Source: Hydrocarboniphaga sp.
GTDB taxonomy: Bacteria > Pseudomonadota > Gammaproteobacteria > Nevskiales > Nevskiaceae
Direction of reading: 5' to 3'
DNA length: 64,000 bases
Assembly (NCBI RefSeq): GCF_028291725.1
Contig: NZ_JAQGNT010000007.1
Location: 1 to 64,000, forward strand
The stretch's first letter is position 1, and every line of letters begins with the position of its first letter. The position numbers and the translations under genes were made by a program. Of this stretch, positions 45,381 through 56,691 are shown one piece after another. A model generated the notes under the pieces. That model saw nothing but the letters and a program-made list of their open reading frames with translations. It did not search any database and had not been told where the DNA came from.

Positions 45381-45799
45381 ACTCTGATCCTCCTTAAGGC
45401 CGTGCCTGGGTTCAAAACTTCGATCCCAAATCGCTGCGGGATGTTGCCGTAATCTCGTAGGTTAAACGTCACAATCGCCGCGGCCCGCCCGTTGGCTGCA
45501 GCTTCAAGAACAAGCTCGTCGCCCGGATCCCGCAACTGCGGTCGCCATAGGAAGTGGCTTTTCACCGGTTCCGCCATACCGATTACAGCATCAAGAAAGG
45601 TCGTGACCTCGCTTTGGCTGAGGCCGGCGGCAACGCCATGCTCCAGCCGTTTGCACGTTGCTTCGTATTCCAGTGCCAAGGCGACACTGGCCAGCATCGT
45701 TACACGACCCTCGCGCGCCGCCACGAGCAACGCTGCCGACGCTCCAAGAGGACTGCGCATCGCGGCGACTATGACGTCCGTGTCCAGAACAAATCTCAT
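45377..45799 (-). CDS. PIN-domain toxin
   Basis: The 140-residue product starts MRFVLDTDVIVAAMRSPLGA with the first acidic residue of the PIN active site, followed by EYEATCKRLE, RDPGDELVLEAAANGRAAAI and TFNLRDYGNIPQRFGIEVL, which supply the others. PIN toxins are metal-dependent RNases. ATG 45799 is chosen because the family begins MRFVLDT; a 15-residue extension upstream is not typical. It lies upstream of and overlaps the RHH antitoxin gene. Confidence 0.85.
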   Translation of the reverse strand: MRFVLDTDVIVAAMRSPLGASAALLVAAREGRVTMLASVALALEYEATCKRLEHGVAAGLSQSEVTTFLDAVIGMAEPVKSHFLWRPQLRDPGDELVLEAAANGRAAAIVTFNLRDYGNIPQRFGIEVLNPGTALRRIRV

Positions 45800-46114
45800 A
45801 TCGCCAGTAATATCACATTGCCGACGATGTTTAAATGGACTCATCGCGGCTCGCCCAAACCTCTGACATCCGCCAATCTCTTACGAGCTTGTGACCTCTT
45901 TCCTGACGAAATAGCGCTGTAAGCTATTGATCCGAAACGTACCGAAATGCTGTTCAGCCGAAGCGTGAATCAAGGATAGTGTGTTGTTTAAGAAAGACTT
46001 AATGAGATTTCGATTCATAATTCGTAATCAGTAGGTCGGAGCGTTGCTGCTTACGTTGGATTGACCAGCGTACCCACCGAGGGACCGACCAGCATTTGCG
46101 GAGAAGGCCCGCTG

Positions 46115-46142
46115 TGTGCGCATTTTGTGCTTATAATGTGCG
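46115..46142 (+). promoter_or_regulatory. Promoter with three phased TGTGC repeats before xre-res
   Basis: TGTGC occurs at 46115, 46126 and 46137, exactly 11 bases apart, that is one helical turn. A perfect -10 hexamer TATAAT is at 46132-46137, inside the repeat array; the -35 region is poor. The antitoxin gene starts at 46163. This looks like an autoregulatory operator covering the promoter. The rest of the gap 45800-46114 shows no gene. Confidence 0.6.
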
Positions 46143-46162
46143 AACAGCGAACAGAGCTGAGC

Positions 46163-46558
46163 ATGAGCGAAGCGACACTACAGGTGGATTCCACGTCTTT
46201 TGACGCTTTGTTGAGCAAGCTCAAGGACGATGCCCGGCCAGCGAATATTTCCCCGGCCAAGTTTGCGGCGGCTCTGGATTACCCCCTTCAGATCGTCGCC
46301 GAATTGGCCCATGTTCACAGGAACACGGTGCGCAACAATCCGTACTCGGCCGACTTGCAGGGCTACATGCGCGACGCAGTTCGGGTTCTGCAAGCTGCGA
46401 CCGATTTACGAGGGGATGTCGACGATGCGTTGTTTTGGTTCAAGAACCATCCGATCCGGGACTTTGATCGCAAGACAGCAGACCGACTGGTTGCCGAAGG
46501 AAAATCAGACGCGGTTCTGCGTTATCTGCGCACCCTGGAAGCGGGTGCCACCGGTTGA
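46163..46558 (+). CDS. Xre/MbcA/ParS-type antitoxin
   Basis: The product of about 131 residues has an N-terminal DNA-binding-like helical region (LDYPLQIVAELAHVHRNTVR) and the C-terminal toxin-binding domain typical of RES partners (DALFWFKNHPIRDFDRKTAD then GKSDAVLRYLRTLEAGATG). The start at ATG 46163 is preferred since a -10 TATAAT and repeats lie just upstream; an extension to 46061 would run through the promoter. Its stop overlaps the toxin start (TTGA). Confidence 0.88.
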   Translation: MSEATLQVDSTSFDALLSKLKDDARPANISPAKFAAALDYPLQIVAELAHVHRNTVRNNPYSADLQGYMRDAVRVLQAATDLRGDVDDALFWFKNHPIRDFDRKTADRLVAEGKSDAVLRYLRTLEAGATG

Positions 46559-47088
46559 AGTTAGTCCAGCTGCTGCCGGAGCGAATTTTCTGTCGGGTGA
46601 ACACCCCAAAGTGGGCCTCGATGCCTACTAGCGGTGCCGGCGCTGCGATTGAGGGCGGACGCTTCAATCGGGCCAACATCGAAGCGCTGTACTTGTCATC
46701 CGATGAGACGACGGCGCTTCGGGAATACCAGCAGGACGAGGCGATCATGCCGCCGGGCACCATCGCCGCCTACCATGTCGCTCTGGATCAGGTGGTCGAT
46801 TTCAGCGCGGGTTTTGCGCCGGATGAATGGGCACCGATCTGGGAGGATTGGAACTGCAACTGGCGCGGACTGCGGTTTCTCAGCGGGATCACGCCGCCCA
46901 GCTGGGATATCGGCGACTTGGTGCTGGAGGCCGGAAGTCCGGGCCTGCTGTTCCCATCAACGCGCAATCCTGGCGGCCTTAATCTGGTCGTCTACACAGG
47001 GCTGTTGGATGGAAGCGAAAAGCGTCGCGTGCGGGTTTACGATCCAGACAACAAACTCCCGAAAACACAGGCGTCATGGAAACCGTAG
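46555..47088 (+). CDS. RES-domain toxin
   Basis: The 177-residue product is a RES-family toxin: ERIFCRVNTPKWASMPTSG then GGRFNRANIEALYLSSDETT with the key Arg, ALREYQQ with the Glu, and LLFPSTRNPGGLNLVVYTG with the Ser. RES toxins degrade NAD+ (or ADP-ribosylate a target) and halt growth. It starts with TTG 46555 overlapping the antitoxin stop, which would give low, coupled translation. Together with the gene before it this is a Res-Xre toxin-antitoxin module that may stabilise the island. Confidence 0.9.
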   Translation: MKLVQLLPERIFCRVNTPKWASMPTSGAGAAIEGGRFNRANIEALYLSSDETTALREYQQDEAIMPPGTIAAYHVALDQVVDFSAGFAPDEWAPIWEDWNCNWRGLRFLSGITPPSWDIGDLVLEAGSPGLLFPSTRNPGGLNLVVYTGLLDGSEKRRVRVYDPDNKLPKTQASWKP

Positions 47089-47108
47089 GCACTGCGACAG
47101 CGAAGAAA

Positions 47109-47184
47109 TGGTGCCCCGAGCAGGAATCGAACCTGCGACCCTCTTCTTAGGAGGAAGATGCTCTATCCACTGAGCTACCGAGGC
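47109..47184 (-). tRNA. tRNA-Arg (anticodon CCT), complete
   Basis: On the minus strand the gene folds fully: acceptor GCCTCGG with TCGGGGC, D arm, anticodon stem TCTTC/GAAGA with loop CTCCTAA (anticodon CCT), T arm GCAGG-TTCGATT-CCTGC, discriminator A and encoded CCA ending at 47109. It begins 8 bases after the end of the integrase gene, on the same strand. Its 3' half matches the displaced tRNA half at 48442-48487, but in the opposite orientation. It is likely island-borne and may replace the host tRNA damaged by integration. Confidence 0.93.
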
Positions 47185-47192
47185 GAAACGAA

Positions 47193-48347
47193 CTAGGCAG
47201 TACGCCGGAGCATCTGCACTTCTTGCAACAGCGCCGTGATCTGGACGCCGAGATCACCCTGTTGGGTTGCGGCCTGAGTCAGGACATCCATGCGCTTGGC
47301 GATCTGTTCCGCGCGGAGCTGAGTGTATCGTTTGAGCATATCGAGTGTCTTGTGCCCGGTGATCGCGGCGACCTCCATCATCGACAGGCCCAGCTCGAAA
47401 AGCCGGGACGTGCCTTCGTGCCGTAGGTCGTGAAATCGCAGCCCGGAAATGCCGGCGCGCGCACAGGCCCTTTCGAAGGCGCTGCTGAGGGCATCCGGAG
47501 TGAGACCAATAATGCGCCCGCCCGTCGCCGGCCGGCGCATTTTCTGCAAGGTTTCAACCGCCAAAAGACTGAGAGGAACAACACGGGCAATGCCCGTTTT
47601 CATGGCTCCCAGTTCTTCAGCACGGATCGTTGCCGTCCTCGCCTCGTAATCGATATCCCGCCAGTCCATCGCGCATAGCTCGCCGCGCCGGGCCGCGGTT
47701 TCGATAGCCAGAGTGATCACGTTGCTGACGATGTGGTTTGCGGCGGTCGCTCCCAGCAGTCGCCTGGCTTCGTCCCCAACCAGCCGCCGATCTCGGCCCG
47801 GACCTTCAGGCGGACGATCGACGCCACGAGCAGGATTCCCGAACGGCAGCCGGTAGCCCCAGTTCTTTGTGGCGAAATCGACGATGCGAGCCAGGAACGC
47901 CATCTCTTTTTTGATGGTTGAAGTGCTGACAAGACGATTCAGCACAATGGAATTCTGCCCTTTACGCCCGCCGCCGCGCAGAGCTCGCTGTTTGAGTCGG
48001 TCCTCTCGATATTGCACGACCCGTTCCGGCGTCAGCCGCCCGATCGCGATCCGTCCCAGATCACGGGTTAGCGGCATCGAGCAAGAACGGGCGTGCTGTG
48101 GCGAACCGAGCTTGATGACCTCCTCCCGAAGGTAGCGCTCGATGATCGTCTCAAGGGGGTCATTTTTTGCGCGCTCAATGCCGGCAACATCCGCGCCCTG
48201 ATCGATAAAGCGCTCCTGCTCGGTAGCCCACCGGTCAGCGATACCCCGCGTCGCAAATGTCCTGGTCTGCCGGGGGACACCTTGCTTCGTGACGGTTACG
48301 TCCCAGCGTGCTTTTCCGTTTACCATCCGCTTACGAAATGAAGCCAT
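47193..48347 (-). CDS. Tyrosine-recombinase integrase
   Basis: The 384-residue phage/island-type integrase has an N-terminal AP2-like arm-binding region (GKARWDVTVTKQGVPRQTRT), a SAM-like core-binding domain and the catalytic domain with Arg220 (AARRGEL), His306-x-x-Arg309 (FHDLRH), His332 (ITGHKT) and Tyr341 (LKRYTQ). All catalytic residues are intact. A coiled tail of about 40 residues follows. It lies 95 bases from the attachment site at 48442-48487 and is read away from it. It should insert the island into tRNA-Arg(CCT). Confidence 0.93.
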   Translation of the reverse strand: MASFRKRMVNGKARWDVTVTKQGVPRQTRTFATRGIADRWATEQERFIDQGADVAGIERAKNDPLETIIERYLREEVIKLGSPQHARSCSMPLTRDLGRIAIGRLTPERVVQYREDRLKQRALRGGGRKGQNSIVLNRLVSTSTIKKEMAFLARIVDFATKNWGYRLPFGNPARGVDRPPEGPGRDRRLVGDEARRLLGATAANHIVSNVITLAIETAARRGELCAMDWRDIDYEARTATIRAEELGAMKTGIARVVPLSLLAVETLQKMRRPATGGRIIGLTPDALSSAFERACARAGISGLRFHDLRHEGTSRLFELGLSMMEVAAITGHKTLDMLKRYTQLRAEQIAKRMDVLTQAATQQGDLGVQITALLQEVQMLRRTA

Positions 48348-48441
48348 AATCGCCTCCGTGCAGATTAAGTGCAGATCGGAGTCCGGTTCACTTCGTAAAA
48401 CACTTTATTTTTCAAGGACTCCAGCGGCCCTTAGTCTATGC

Positions 48442-48487
48442 CCTCCTAAGCGGAGGGTCGCAGGTTCGATTCCTGCCAGGGGCACCA
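48442..48487 (+). other. Right attachment site: displaced 3' half of tRNA-Arg(CCT)
   Basis: The sequence starts at the anticodon loop (CCTCCTAAG), continues through the variable loop and T arm (GCAGG-TTCGATT-CCTGC) and ends GGGGCACCA. The bases before 48442 do not pair as a tRNA 5' half, so this is not a functional gene. It differs at four positions from the 3' half of the complete tRNA-Arg at 47109-47184, which lies in inverted orientation. The break at the anticodon loop is typical for tyrosine integrases. It marks the island/chromosome boundary. Confidence 0.85.
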
Positions 48488-48673
48488 CTCCATCTCAGGC
48501 TGCACCCTTCATTTACTCACCGCGCCAGTCATAGCCTCGCGGATGCCGGCGGCATATGTGTCGAACTGCGGACGAGCGGCGCCGAGCGGGGCCGCTACCG
48601 GTCGCGCATTCGGGCAAGGCGGCATCCGGGTGCTAGGCTGGGGGCTGCCGGCGACACCCACCACAGAACACCC

Positions 48674-48946
48674 ATGAGCAAAATCGTTTCGCAGACTTTC
48701 AAGGGCAGCAAAGTCAAACTCGATGGCACGCTGTTCGAGGGCTGCGTGTTCGAGGGCTGCACTCTGGTCTATGCCGGCGGCGAGCTGCCGCAGTTCACCG
48801 GCTGCTCGTTCAGCAACATCCAGTTCGTGCTCGACGGCGCGGCCGCGCGCAGCGCCGCGTATATCCGCATGACCTACAAGGCCGGCGCCGCCAACGTGGT
48901 CCGCGACTGGCTGCCGGAGCTGTTCCTGTCCAAGACGCAGCACTGA
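48674..48946 (+). CDS. Small conserved-type hypothetical protein
   Basis: The 90-residue product is beta-rich, with repeated short strands around FEGCVFEGCTLVYAGG and FTGCSFSNIQFVLDG, similar in rhythm to pentapeptide-repeat proteins but too short to call. No signal peptide or catalytic motif. It is 10 bases before the RDD gene and probably in its operon. It is the first host gene to the right of the island. Confidence 0.7.
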   Translation: MSKIVSQTFKGSKVKLDGTLFEGCVFEGCTLVYAGGELPQFTGCSFSNIQFVLDGAAARSAAYIRMTYKAGAANVVRDWLPELFLSKTQH

Positions 48947-48956
48947 GGCGCTGGCC

Positions 48957-49454
<498 letters not shown>

Positions 49455-49462
49455 CGCCCGCG

Positions 49463-49532
49463 CTGTAGGAGCGGTCCTTGACCGCGATTGAGTCGGTGCA
49501 GCCTCAATCGCGGTCAAGGACCGCTCCTACAG
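49463..49532. repeat. REP-like palindrome 1
   Basis: Two arms, CTGTAGGAGCGGTCCTTGAC and its reverse complement, enclose a short loop. The arms continue with CGCGATTGAG. Similar palindromes at 53522, 57766 and 58801 lie between host genes; none is found in the island. It may act as a transcript end for the RDD gene or the convergent ABC gene. Confidence 0.85.
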
Positions 49533-49601
49533 GTTGTGTACCGAGGCCGTAGTAAGGCCCGATGCGCAATGGAGGCCGCACGGCGGCAAGGGATTGCCGC
49601 C

Positions 49602-50345
49602 CTACTTCAGCACCTGGCCCAGGAACAGCTTCAGGCGCTCGCTTTCCGGCGCGTCGAAGAACGCCTGCGGCGCGTTCTGGTACTGGATCAGGCCGGCATC
49701 CATGAAGATCACGCGGTTGGCTACCGCGCGGGCAAAGCCCATTTCGTGCGTGACCACGCACATGGTCATGCCCTCGCGAGCGAGGTTCTTCATCACCTCC
49801 AGCACTTCACCGACCATCTCGGGATCGAGCGCGCTGGTGGGTTCGTCGAACAGCATGATGCTCGGCTGCATCGCCAGAGCGCGGGCGATCGCAACGCGCT
49901 GCTGCTGGCCGCCGGACAGCTGGCCCGGATGCACGTTGGCCTTGTCGGCGAGGCCGACTTTGGCCAGCAGCTTTTCGGCGCGCGAGCGCGCTTCCTCCGG
50001 CGGGCGCTTCAGCACGCGCGTCGGCGCCAGCATTACGTTCTCCAGCGCGGTCATGTGCGGGAACAGGTTGAACTGCTGGAACACCATGCCGACGTGCGTG
50101 CGCAGCTTGTTCAGATCGGTGCCGCGGGCGTGCACCGAAATACCGTCGACGACGACCTCGCCGCCGGTAATCGTCTCCATCGCGTTGAGCGCGCGCAGCA
50201 AGGTCGACTTGCCCGAGCCGCTAGGCCCGATGATGCAGACGACTTCACCCCTCGCCACCTTCAGATCGACGCCCTTCAGCGCCTGGGTGCCGTTGGGATA
50301 ACACTTCTCGACGCCGGTGGCGTGGATCAGCGGGGCATCAGTCAT
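49602..50345 (-). CDS. Polar amino-acid ABC transporter, ATP-binding protein
   Basis: The 247-residue ATPase has Walker [10 protein letters not shown], signature [15 protein letters not shown], Walker [15 protein letters not shown] and the switch His in [11 protein letters not shown]. It closely follows the GlnQ/HisP plan. Its ATG overlaps the end of the permease gene (50338-50345). It powers uptake with the permease and the binding protein encoded just upstream. The nearby ast genes make arginine or a related amino acid a plausible substrate, by inference. Confidence 0.95.
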   Translation of the reverse strand: MTDAPLIHATGVEKCYPNGTQALKGVDLKVARGEVVCIIGPSGSGKSTLLRALNAMETITGGEVVVDGISVHARGTDLNKLRTHVGMVFQQFNLFPHMTALENVMLAPTRVLKRPPEEARSRAEKLLAKVGLADKANVHPGQLSGGQQQRVAIARALAMQPSIMLFDEPTSALDPEMVGEVLEVMKNLAREGMTMCVVTHEMGFARAVANRVIFMDAGLIQYQNAPQAFFDAPESERLKLFLGQVLK

Positions 50346-51285
50346 GGGCCAGTCTCTTTTCCAGGCGACGCACCAGGTACGACAGCGTCCCGGTCAGCAA
50401 CAGGTACATCAGCGCGATCGTGAACCAGACTTCAAACGGCCGGAAATTGGAGCTGATGATTTCGCGGCCGGCCTTGGTCAGGTCGGTCAGCGCCATCACC
50501 GATACCAATGACGAGTCCTTGATCAGGTTGATGAACTGGCCCGCCAGCGACGGCAGCGTCTTCTTCAGCGCCTGCGGCAGGATCACGTAGCGCATGGTCT
50601 GCGTGTAGTTCATGCCGAGGCTGCGCGCGGCCTCCATCTGGCCTTTGGGCACCGACTCGATACCGCTGCGGATGATCTCGGCGATATAGGCGCCGGTGAA
50701 CACCGCCAGCGCGACCACGCCGGCCGTGAAGGCCGACAGCTGCAGCACCGTGCCGATGAAGAAATAGACGATGAAGATCTGCACCAGCAGCGGCGTGCCG
50801 CGGATCAGCTCGACATAGTTGCTCGACAGCTGCTTGGCGGCCGGATTGTCGGCGACGCGGCCTAGGCCGGCGACCAGGCCGAGAAGCAGCGCGAACACCA
50901 GCGACACCGCCGACAGCTTCAGCGTCATCCACAAACCGACCAGCAGAATGCCGGGCTTCAAACCGGCCTGGTAGGCGAGCAAATCATCGCGGAACACCAG
51001 GTCGCCGCTTTCCGCATAGGCCTGGGCGAAGTCGGTGTAGGAGGCGCTGCGCTCGCCGCCGTACTCCTTCAGCGACAGCGTCTTGCCGTCCGGCGTGATC
51101 GACACGTAGGCGTCGAACGGCGCCAGCAGCTCCTGGCCACTGGTGCTGACCAGATAGCGCGGGACGTCTTTCCAGTTCCAGTCGTAGTGCACGCGTGCCG
51201 ACATGCCCCAGATGCCGGCGACCAGAGCCAGCAGCACCAGCGCATAGACGCCGTACCAGAAGCCGCGCGATTTCTGTTGTCTCAT
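50338..51285 (-). CDS. Polar amino-acid ABC transporter, permease
   Basis: The 315-residue inner-membrane protein has an N-terminal helix ([20 protein letters not shown]), a periplasmic stretch of some 90 residues, then the HisM-type core with [20 protein letters not shown] and the EAA loop [20 protein letters not shown] that contacts the ATPase. It is the only permease gene, so it would work as a homodimer. It lies 10 bases after the binding-protein gene and overlaps the ATPase gene by 8 bases. Confidence 0.93.
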   Translation of the reverse strand: MRQQKSRGFWYGVYALVLLALVAGIWGMSARVHYDWNWKDVPRYLVSTSGQELLAPFDAYVSITPDGKTLSLKEYGGERSASYTDFAQAYAESGDLVFRDDLLAYQAGLKPGILLVGLWMTLKLSAVSLVFALLLGLVAGLGRVADNPAAKQLSSNYVELIRGTPLLVQIFIVYFFIGTVLQLSAFTAGVVALAVFTGAYIAEIIRSGIESVPKGQMEAARSLGMNYTQTMRYVILPQALKKTLPSLAGQFINLIKDSSLVSVMALTDLTKAGREIISSNFRPFEVWFTIALMYLLLTGTLSYLVRRLEKRLAHD

Positions 51286-51295
51286 CGCATCGTCC

Positions 51296-52114
51296 TCAAT
51301 TGATCAGCTTCAGCCAGGCGGTGCGCTCGAACCACTTGCCGTAGAGCGCATCGTAGGCCTTGTCCTGGCGCACGCCGGCCAGGAACTCGTTGAGCCAGGC
51401 GCGCCACTCCGGATCGCCCTTGCGGATTGCCCAGCCGAGTTCTTCGCGCGTGAAGGGTTTGGGCAGCAGCACCAGCTGGCCCGGGTTGCGTGCTGCGTAA
51501 ACCGCGTTGTACGGCAGGTCGTAGACGAACGCGGCCGCCCGCCCGCTGCGCACCTGCAGCAGCGCTTCGGCCTCGGTCTCGAACTTCATCAGCTGCGCCT
51601 TGGGCAGATATTCGGCCGCCGCCATGTCGCCGGTGGTGCCGAGCTTGGTCGCGATGATGTACTTCGGATCGTTCAGATCCGCATAGCTCTTGACGCTCGC
51701 CGCGAGCTTGGGCTGCATGATGATGCTCTGGCCGATCACGATGTAGGGCTCGGAGAAGTCCACCTGCTGGGCGCGCTCCTCGGTGATCGTCATGCCCGAC
51801 ATCAGCACGTCGAATTTGCTGGTCAGCAGTGCCGGGATGATGCCGTCCCACTGCGTGTTGACCAGGGTGACTTTCACGCCGAGCTTGCGCGCCATCAGCT
51901 TGGCCATGTCGACGTCGAAGCCGATGATGCCGCCGCGCTTGTCGCGCATCTCGAACGGCATGTAGCCGGCCTCGAGGCCGACGCGCAGTTCACCGCGTTC
52001 GCGGATCTGCTTGAGCAGGCTTTCGGGGGCGTCGGCGGCCTGCGCCGGTATCGTACACAAGGCAAGTACGCCCGCCAGCCCAAGCTTCCGCAACCATCCG
52101 CTCGATACGCCCAT
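51296..52114 (-). CDS. Polar amino-acid ABC transporter, periplasmic binding protein
   Basis: The 272-residue protein has a signal peptide (KLGLAGVLALCTIPAQA) and the family-3 solute-binding pattern: GELRVGLEAGYMPFEMRDKR, GFDVDMAKLMARKLGVKVTL, SKFDVLMSGMTITEERAQQV and DPEWRAWLNEFLAGVR. ATG 52114 is chosen for the signal peptide; the long open frame that runs on upstream to 53392 is antisense to the M20 gene and is rejected. It leads the operon binding protein, permease, ATPase. Confidence 0.93.
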   Translation of the reverse strand: MGVSSGWLRKLGLAGVLALCTIPAQAADAPESLLKQIRERGELRVGLEAGYMPFEMRDKRGGIIGFDVDMAKLMARKLGVKVTLVNTQWDGIIPALLTSKFDVLMSGMTITEERAQQVDFSEPYIVIGQSIIMQPKLAASVKSYADLNDPKYIIATKLGTTGDMAAAEYLPKAQLMKFETEAEALLQVRSGRAAAFVYDLPYNAVYAARNPGQLVLLPKPFTREELGWAIRKGDPEWRAWLNEFLAGVRQDKAYDALYGKWFERTAWLKLIN

Positions 52115-52187
52115 GCAGCCCCCGTCTAGTCCGTTCAACAGCCTAGCATCGGCCGTGCCGTATCGGCATGAGGGGCTGCCCCAACTT

Positions 52188-52235
52188 TGGTTGGCGCGAT
52201 GTTGGGGTTCGCTTTGCTCACCCCAACCTACGGGG
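52188..52235. repeat. Dispersed inverted repeat of the GTTGGGG type
   Basis: Contains CCCCAAC, then GTTGGGGT (52201-52208) and ACCCCAAC (52220-52227) around a TTCGCTTTGCTC loop, an arrangement common as a dispersed intergenic repeat in proteobacteria. It lies between the ABC transporter promoter and the M20 gene, and argues against starting that gene at 52187. Confidence 0.6.
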
Positions 52236-52279
52236 TCTACGATGGGGCCCTGATCACCTTTGTGAAGAAGACGCTGCCG

Positions 52280-53494
52280 ATGGCGGACCACCGTCCCGAG
52301 CTGCTGTGGATCGAGAGCCAGTTGCCGGCGATGCGCGGCGAACTGCTGCAGCTGGCGCAGATCAATTCCGGCAGCTTCAATGCTGCCGGCGTCGACGCGG
52401 TCGCCGCACGACTCGACACGCTGTTTGCTCCGCTGGGCGCGGCCTCCGAGCGCATTGCGCTGGAGCCGTTCCGCTCGACGGCCGACGACGGCACGGTCAA
52501 AGAACGCTCGCTCGGCTCGGCGCTGCGCCTGCGCCAGCGGCCGGACGCGCCGCTGCAGATCTTCTTCTGCGGCCACATGGACACCGTCTACGCGATCGAC
52601 AGCCCGTTCCAGCAAGTGCGCGAACTCGACGCCGACCGGCTCAACGGCCCCGGCGTCGCCGACCTGAAGGGCGGGCTGCTGGTGATGTGGCTGGCGCTGT
52701 CGGCGCTGGAGCGCTCTGCGCATCGCGAGCGCATCGGATGGGAAGTGCTGTTCAATCCCGATGAGGAGATCGGCAGCCGCGGCTCGGCGCAGCTGCTGGC
52801 CGAAGCCGCCGGGCGCAACCACCTCGGGCTGATCTACGAGCCCGCCTACGCCGACGGCAACCTGGCGTCCGCACGCAAAGGCAGCGGCAACTTCGACCTG
52901 GTAATCAAGGGCCGCGCCGCGCATGCCGGGCGCAATCCCGAAGACGGCCGCAATGCGATTGCCGCGGCCTCGGAACTGATCAGCGCGCTGAACGCGCTCA
53001 ACGGCCGGCGCGAGGGGCTGACGCTGAATCCCGGCTACGTCCGCGGCGGCGGCGCGCTGAACATCGTGCCGGATCTGTGCGTGTTCAAGTTCAACGTGCG
53101 CACCTCGCAGCCTGCAGACGAAGGCTGGCTGCATGATCAGCTCGACTTGCTGCTGGCGCGCGTCAATGCGCGGGACGGCTACGCGGTGGAACTGCGCGGC
53201 GGCTTCACCCGGCCGCCGAAGCTGTTCGACGAGAAGCACCAGCGCCTCGCCGCGATGATCGGCGACTGCGGCCGCGCGTTGGATCTGGATCTGCAGTTCA
53301 AGCCCACCGGCGGCTGCTGCGACGGCAACAACCTCGCCGCGCACGGCCTGGCCAATGTCGACAACCTCGGCGTGGTCGGCAGCGAGATTCATTCCGAGCG
53401 CGAGTGGATGCGCGTAAGCAGCCTGGCCGAGCGCGGCAAGCTGTCGGCGCTGCTGCTGCTGCGTCTGGCGAGCGGCGAGCTGAGCTGGCCGTGA
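52280..53494 (+). CDS. M20-family metallohydrolase
   Basis: The product of about 404 residues is a two-zinc hydrolase of the carboxypeptidase G2/ArgE group. Metal and catalytic residues: His99 and Asp101 (FCGHMDTVY), Asp128 (GPGVADLKGG), Glu162/Glu163 (NPDEEIGS), then a dimerisation domain (KGRAAHAGRNPEDGRNAIAA) and the final His in GSEIHSEREWM. It hydrolyses an N-acyl amino acid or small peptide. Start ATG 52280 avoids the repeat upstream. Since astA and astD follow and no astE is seen, it might release succinate from N-succinylglutamate; that is a guess. Confidence 0.88.
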   Translation: MADHRPELLWIESQLPAMRGELLQLAQINSGSFNAAGVDAVAARLDTLFAPLGAASERIALEPFRSTADDGTVKERSLGSALRLRQRPDAPLQIFFCGHMDTVYAIDSPFQQVRELDADRLNGPGVADLKGGLLVMWLALSALERSAHRERIGWEVLFNPDEEIGSRGSAQLLAEAAGRNHLGLIYEPAYADGNLASARKGSGNFDLVIKGRAAHAGRNPEDGRNAIAAASELISALNALNGRREGLTLNPGYVRGGGALNIVPDLCVFKFNVRTSQPADEGWLHDQLDLLLARVNARDGYAVELRGGFTRPPKLFDEKHQRLAAMIGDCGRALDLDLQFKPTGGCCDGNNLAAHGLANVDNLGVVGSEIHSEREWMRVSSLAERGKLSALLLLRLASGELSWP

Positions 53495-53521
53495 AGTTCA
53501 CGAGCGCTCCCGCTACCCCAA

Positions 53522-53591
53522 CTGTAGGAGCGGTCCTTGACCGCGATGGCGCCGATGCAGACTCAATCGCGGTCAAGGACCGCTCCTACAG
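53522..53591. repeat. REP-like palindrome 2
   Basis: Same arms as palindrome 1 (CTGTAGGAGCGGTCCTTGAC and complement), with a different loop. It separates the M20 gene from the acetyltransferase gene. Confidence 0.85.
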
Positions 53592-53627
53592 TGGCGGCAT
53601 CAAGCTCAGCTCTCCGTGGATTACCCG

Positions 53628-54194
53628 ATGATCCGCATCGCCTCCCCCGGCGACGCCGCCGCGATTCACGCGATCTATGCGCCGCTCGTGGCATCCACCG
53701 GCATCAGTTTCGAGACGCGCGCGCCCAGCATTGAGGAAATGCAAAAGCGCATCGCCACCACGCTAGCCCACTATCCCTGGCTCGTCGCCATTGATGACCG
53801 GGATCAGCTGCTTGGCTATGCCTACGCCGGTGCCCATCGCGCCCGCGAGGCTTATCAATGGAGCGTCGACGTCAGCGTCTACGTCGCTGCCGGCGCGCAC
53901 CGGCTCGGCACCGGCCGCCGGCTGTATCGGGCGCTGTTCGGTATCCTGCGCGTGCAGGGTTTCGTCAATGCCTACGCCGGCATCGCGCTGCCGAATCAGG
54001 CGAGCATCGCACTGCATGAAGCGCTGGGTTTCAAGCCGATCGGCGTTTACCGGAATGTCGGCTTCAAGCTCGGCGCCTGGCGCGACGTCGGCTGGTATCA
54101 ACTTGCACTTGGAAGTCTGCCGGCGCAACCGTCACCGATACTCGCCTTCTCAAGCCTCAGCTACGAAACCGTCGATCCGCAGCTCGATCAATAG
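53628..54194 (+). CDS. GNAT acetyltransferase, phosphinothricin-acetyltransferase type
   Basis: The 188-residue product has the GNAT fold with MIRIASPGDAAAIHAIYAPL, SVDVSVYVAAGAHRLGTGRR as the acetyl-CoA-binding loop, and ALPNQASIALHEALGFKPIG. It resembles enzymes that acetylate phosphinothricin, methionine sulfoximine or related amino-acid analogues. ATG 53628 fits the family; GTG 53616 would add four residues. It is six bases before astA. Confidence 0.88.
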   Translation: MIRIASPGDAAAIHAIYAPLVASTGISFETRAPSIEEMQKRIATTLAHYPWLVAIDDRDQLLGYAYAGAHRAREAYQWSVDVSVYVAAGAHRLGTGRRLYRALFGILRVQGFVNAYAGIALPNQASIALHEALGFKPIGVYRNVGFKLGAWRDVGWYQLALGSLPAQPSPILAFSSLSYETVDPQLDQ

Positions 54195-54200
54195 AGACTC

Positions 54201-56686
<2,486 letters not shown>

Positions 56687-56691
56687 GCGGC

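Larger units (their letters stand above)
1..48487. mobile_element. Genomic island with catabolic cargo (right part)
   Basis: The right boundary is supported by a displaced 3' half of a tRNA-Arg(CCT) gene at 48442-48487 next to a tyrosine integrase (47193-48347). Leftward of it the DNA holds broken transposases, toxin-antitoxin pairs and a catabolic gene block. To the right lie conserved housekeeping genes and REP palindromes that are absent from the island. The left end is not visible, so position 1 is only the window edge. No conjugation genes are seen here. The extent is inferred; the right edge is well supported. Confidence 0.6.

Noticed and set aside
48421-48487. Functional tRNA at the island's right edge
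   Set aside because: The 5' half is missing: no acceptor partner GCCCCTG and no pairing anticodon stem upstream of 48442.
51296-53392. Very long minus-strand open frame that includes the binding protein
   Set aside because: Only the part from 52114 down has a signal peptide and family sequence; the rest is antisense to the M20 gene in GC-rich DNA.
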